The notes below the pieces were generated by a model that had not been told where the DNA came from, made no database searches, and was given only the letters and a program-made list of their open reading frames with translations. Below, one piece after another: positions 62,794 to 64,000 of a DNA stretch of 64,000 nt; position 1 is the stretch's first letter, and each line of letters starts with the position of its first letter. Source of the stretch: Desulfuromonadaceae bacterium (GTDB taxonomy: Bacteria > Desulfobacterota > Desulfuromonadia > Geobacterales > Pseudopelobacteraceae); assembly GCA_028687585.1 (NCBI GenBank), contig JAQTZV010000016.1:62001-126000 (forward strand), written 5' to 3'. Position numbers and translations under genes: made by a program.

Positions 62794-64000
62794 GCCAATT
62801 GCAAATGCCACTTGATTCAGCAGCTGTAAAAAAAGCCGATGATGAATTTTATGCCAATCATCCGGAGTATATTCAGAATGGCAAACGTGTCCCGCTGGAT
62901 CCAAACAACCCGGCAGATTCTGCAGCATGTGCCGAGTGGCGGGCGTCATACATTAAAAATGGTGGTAAGGAAAAAGAAAGTCCCCCGCAAAAAAAACCGG
63001 ATGATCCTGTGCAGCACTGCGGCTCAGAACAGCCAGTTGCCACATTGACAGTGCGCTGGTCAAAAGCGGAAGTTACTCCCGATCACAACAGTACCTGGCC
63101 ACCTGCGACACCACCTACCGATACTATTCCTGATGAAGCCAAGGTGCAGCTGATCGGTGAAACCACCAATGTTCCGGATGGCACGTCCGCAACCATGACT
63201 ATCTGTCACTGCGCAACTGGAGCTGGAGTCACCGGGGGGGCATTCAATAACCTTGAGGTTAAGGGGGGTAAAGTTGTTGATCCCGCCACGGGAAGTGCGC
63301 TCGAATGGGTCTTCGAAGGGAAGCATAAATTATGGGATCCCTGGGACAAGCCATATTACTTTTTTACCTGCACGGTAAATTTTCAGGGTTTGTCAAAAAG
63401 TACGCCGAAAGATTTCGCAGCCCAGCAAGCTGCGTGCCTGAGACTCAAATATTGGCACTGTTGCACTGCCGAGAGCAGCACGCTTAGTGGGGTATTGCCC
63501 GAATGCAATGCAGTTGCAGGAATTTTAAATGGAGTGCTATTTTCAAAATCGCTAATCCAGAATCTGACGACAGTGGGTATCCCTTTGGCGCAATATGGTT
63601 CTCTCCTCCGTAATACGTATGTATTTCATCAGGCCAGTCACGGTAACGCGCTGAAACGCTCTGATAACTCTAGTATTCCTGAAGGGGATCCGGGAGAGTC
63701 CAAATATACAAAGGCTGACTGGAGAAGCATCGTACATATAACTCCGGTGCCACGATTTGGAGACACACAGATTGCAAATAATGCTGACATACCGGTAGCA
63801 CCAAGATATCTCTTTTATGCAAGCACCTGTCTGACGGGCTGGGAACCGAGCTTTGCCAATGCCATGATCGCGAGAGGGACGCGTAACGTACTGGCATTCC
63901 GCTGTTCAATTCCCGATAGTGAAGCCCCTGTCATGGCCAGAAAATTCTATACTCGTTGGGCAAGTTACAAGCTGGATCCGTCTAAAATTCCTGAGTGTTT
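62790..64000 (+). CDS. Candidate T6SS effector with CHAT/caspase-like C-terminal region; 3' end outside window
   Basis: ATG 62790 starts an open frame with no stop before the edge; 403 residues are visible. N-terminal part: a charged linker (to about 75), a beta-rich region (about 75-200). C-terminal part: YVFHQASHGNA with H284, then YLFYASTCLTGWEP with C347, then FANAMIARGTRNVLAFRCSIPDSEAPVMARKFYTRW. This matches the CHAT layout His-Gly ... S-x-C-x-TG followed by the A-x-x-x-x-A-G-x-x-x-V-x-A block. CHAT proteases belong to clan CD. No signal peptide. Placement in the vgrG module suggests an effector. Confidence 0.65.
   Translation, partial: MSQLQMPLDSAAVKKADDEFYANHPEYIQNGKRVPLDPNNPADSAACAEWRASYIKNGGKEKESPPQKKPDDPVQHCGSEQPVATLTVRWSKAEVTPDHNSTWPPATPPTDTIPDEAKVQLIGETTNVPDGTSATMTICHCATGAGVTGGAFNNLEVKGGKVVDPATGSALEWVFEGKHKLWDPWDKPYYFFTCTVNFQGLSKSTPKDFAAQQAACLRLKYWHCCTAESSTLSGVLPECNAVAGILNGVLFSKSLIQNLTTVGIPLAQYGSLLRNTYVFHQASHGNALKRSDNSSIPEGDPGESKYTKADWRSIVHITPVPRFGDTQIANNADIPVAPRYLFYASTCLTGWEPSFANAMIARGTRNVLAFRCSIPDSEAPVMARKFYTRWASYKLDPSKIPEC

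Overview
The window looks like the chromosome of an anaerobic deltaproteobacterium of the Geobacter type (Desulfuromonadia). The support is indirect: an AhbD-type heme synthase of the siroheme-dependent heme pathway, a bacteriohemerythrin, a tiny SAP-domain protein, Acr3 beside a CCG-domain Fe-S protein, and several one- or two-component c-di-GMP and Ser/Thr-kinase proteins. This assignment is an inference from gene content, not a database match.

Layout. 1-5.4 kb is housekeeping: the end of a Lon-type protease, a hemerythrin, a 59-residue SAP protein, purC, a PpiD-like chaperone and a radical-SAM heme synthase. tRNA-Phe lies at 5432-5507. The 3' end of this tRNA (17 bp) is repeated at 7795-7811. 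Between the two copies is a small decayed island: an abiEi antitoxin gene, a frameshifted and truncated abiEii, an orphan C-terminal fragment, the head of an HNH-type restriction endonuclease and the head of a RhuM gene. 7.9-13.3 kb is a TetR-MacA-MacB-TolC-like efflux operon on the minus strand, preceded by a near-perfect 19-bp-arm palindrome. 13.4-15.1 kb holds two small genes, then decayed gcvH-like and DGC-domain genes; the gcvH-like one is split by a 163-bp MITE with 5-bp target duplications. 15.1-24.9 kb is metalloid/metal handling and molybdenum cofactor: acr3 and an Fe-S protein, mobB-moeA, and an ArsR-controlled cluster (permease, two cation transporters, two thioredoxin-fold proteins, CcdA), then HU and a metallophosphatase. 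A broken IS630-type element is at about 25.5-26.6 kb.

From 26.6 kb to the right edge all genes are on the plus strand and form a large type VI secretion (T6SS) locus. It opens with a signalling block: a YcgR-like PilZ protein, a transmembrane Ser/Thr kinase with a PEGA tail, two lipoproteins, a double-FHA protein whose domains are joined by a (QP)20 linker, a 675-residue cysteine-rich protein ending in four ETV-type motifs, and a stand-alone TagH C-terminal domain. The core follows: tssJ-tssK-tssL-tssM-tagF-tagJ/impE-tssA-tssB-tssC-hcp-tssE-tssF-tssG-clpV. Behind clpV are a transglutaminase-like protein, a single polypeptide that joins TssB-like and TssC-like regions, and an FHA-EAL protein. 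The last part is a VgrG delivery module: vgrG, a DUF4123 adaptor, an accessory protein, an HExxH metallopeptidase candidate effector, a lipoprotein (possible immunity protein), a shortened paralog of the accessory protein, and a gene cut by the window edge whose product has a CHAT/caspase-like His-Cys arrangement.

The most notable signals are the TssBC-like fusion, the wiring of kinase, FHA proteins and ETV motifs, the c-di-GMP proteins at both ends of the locus, and two candidate effectors that share accessory genes and possibly an N-terminal domain. No PAAR gene, no PP2C-type phosphatase gene and no CRISPR array were seen.
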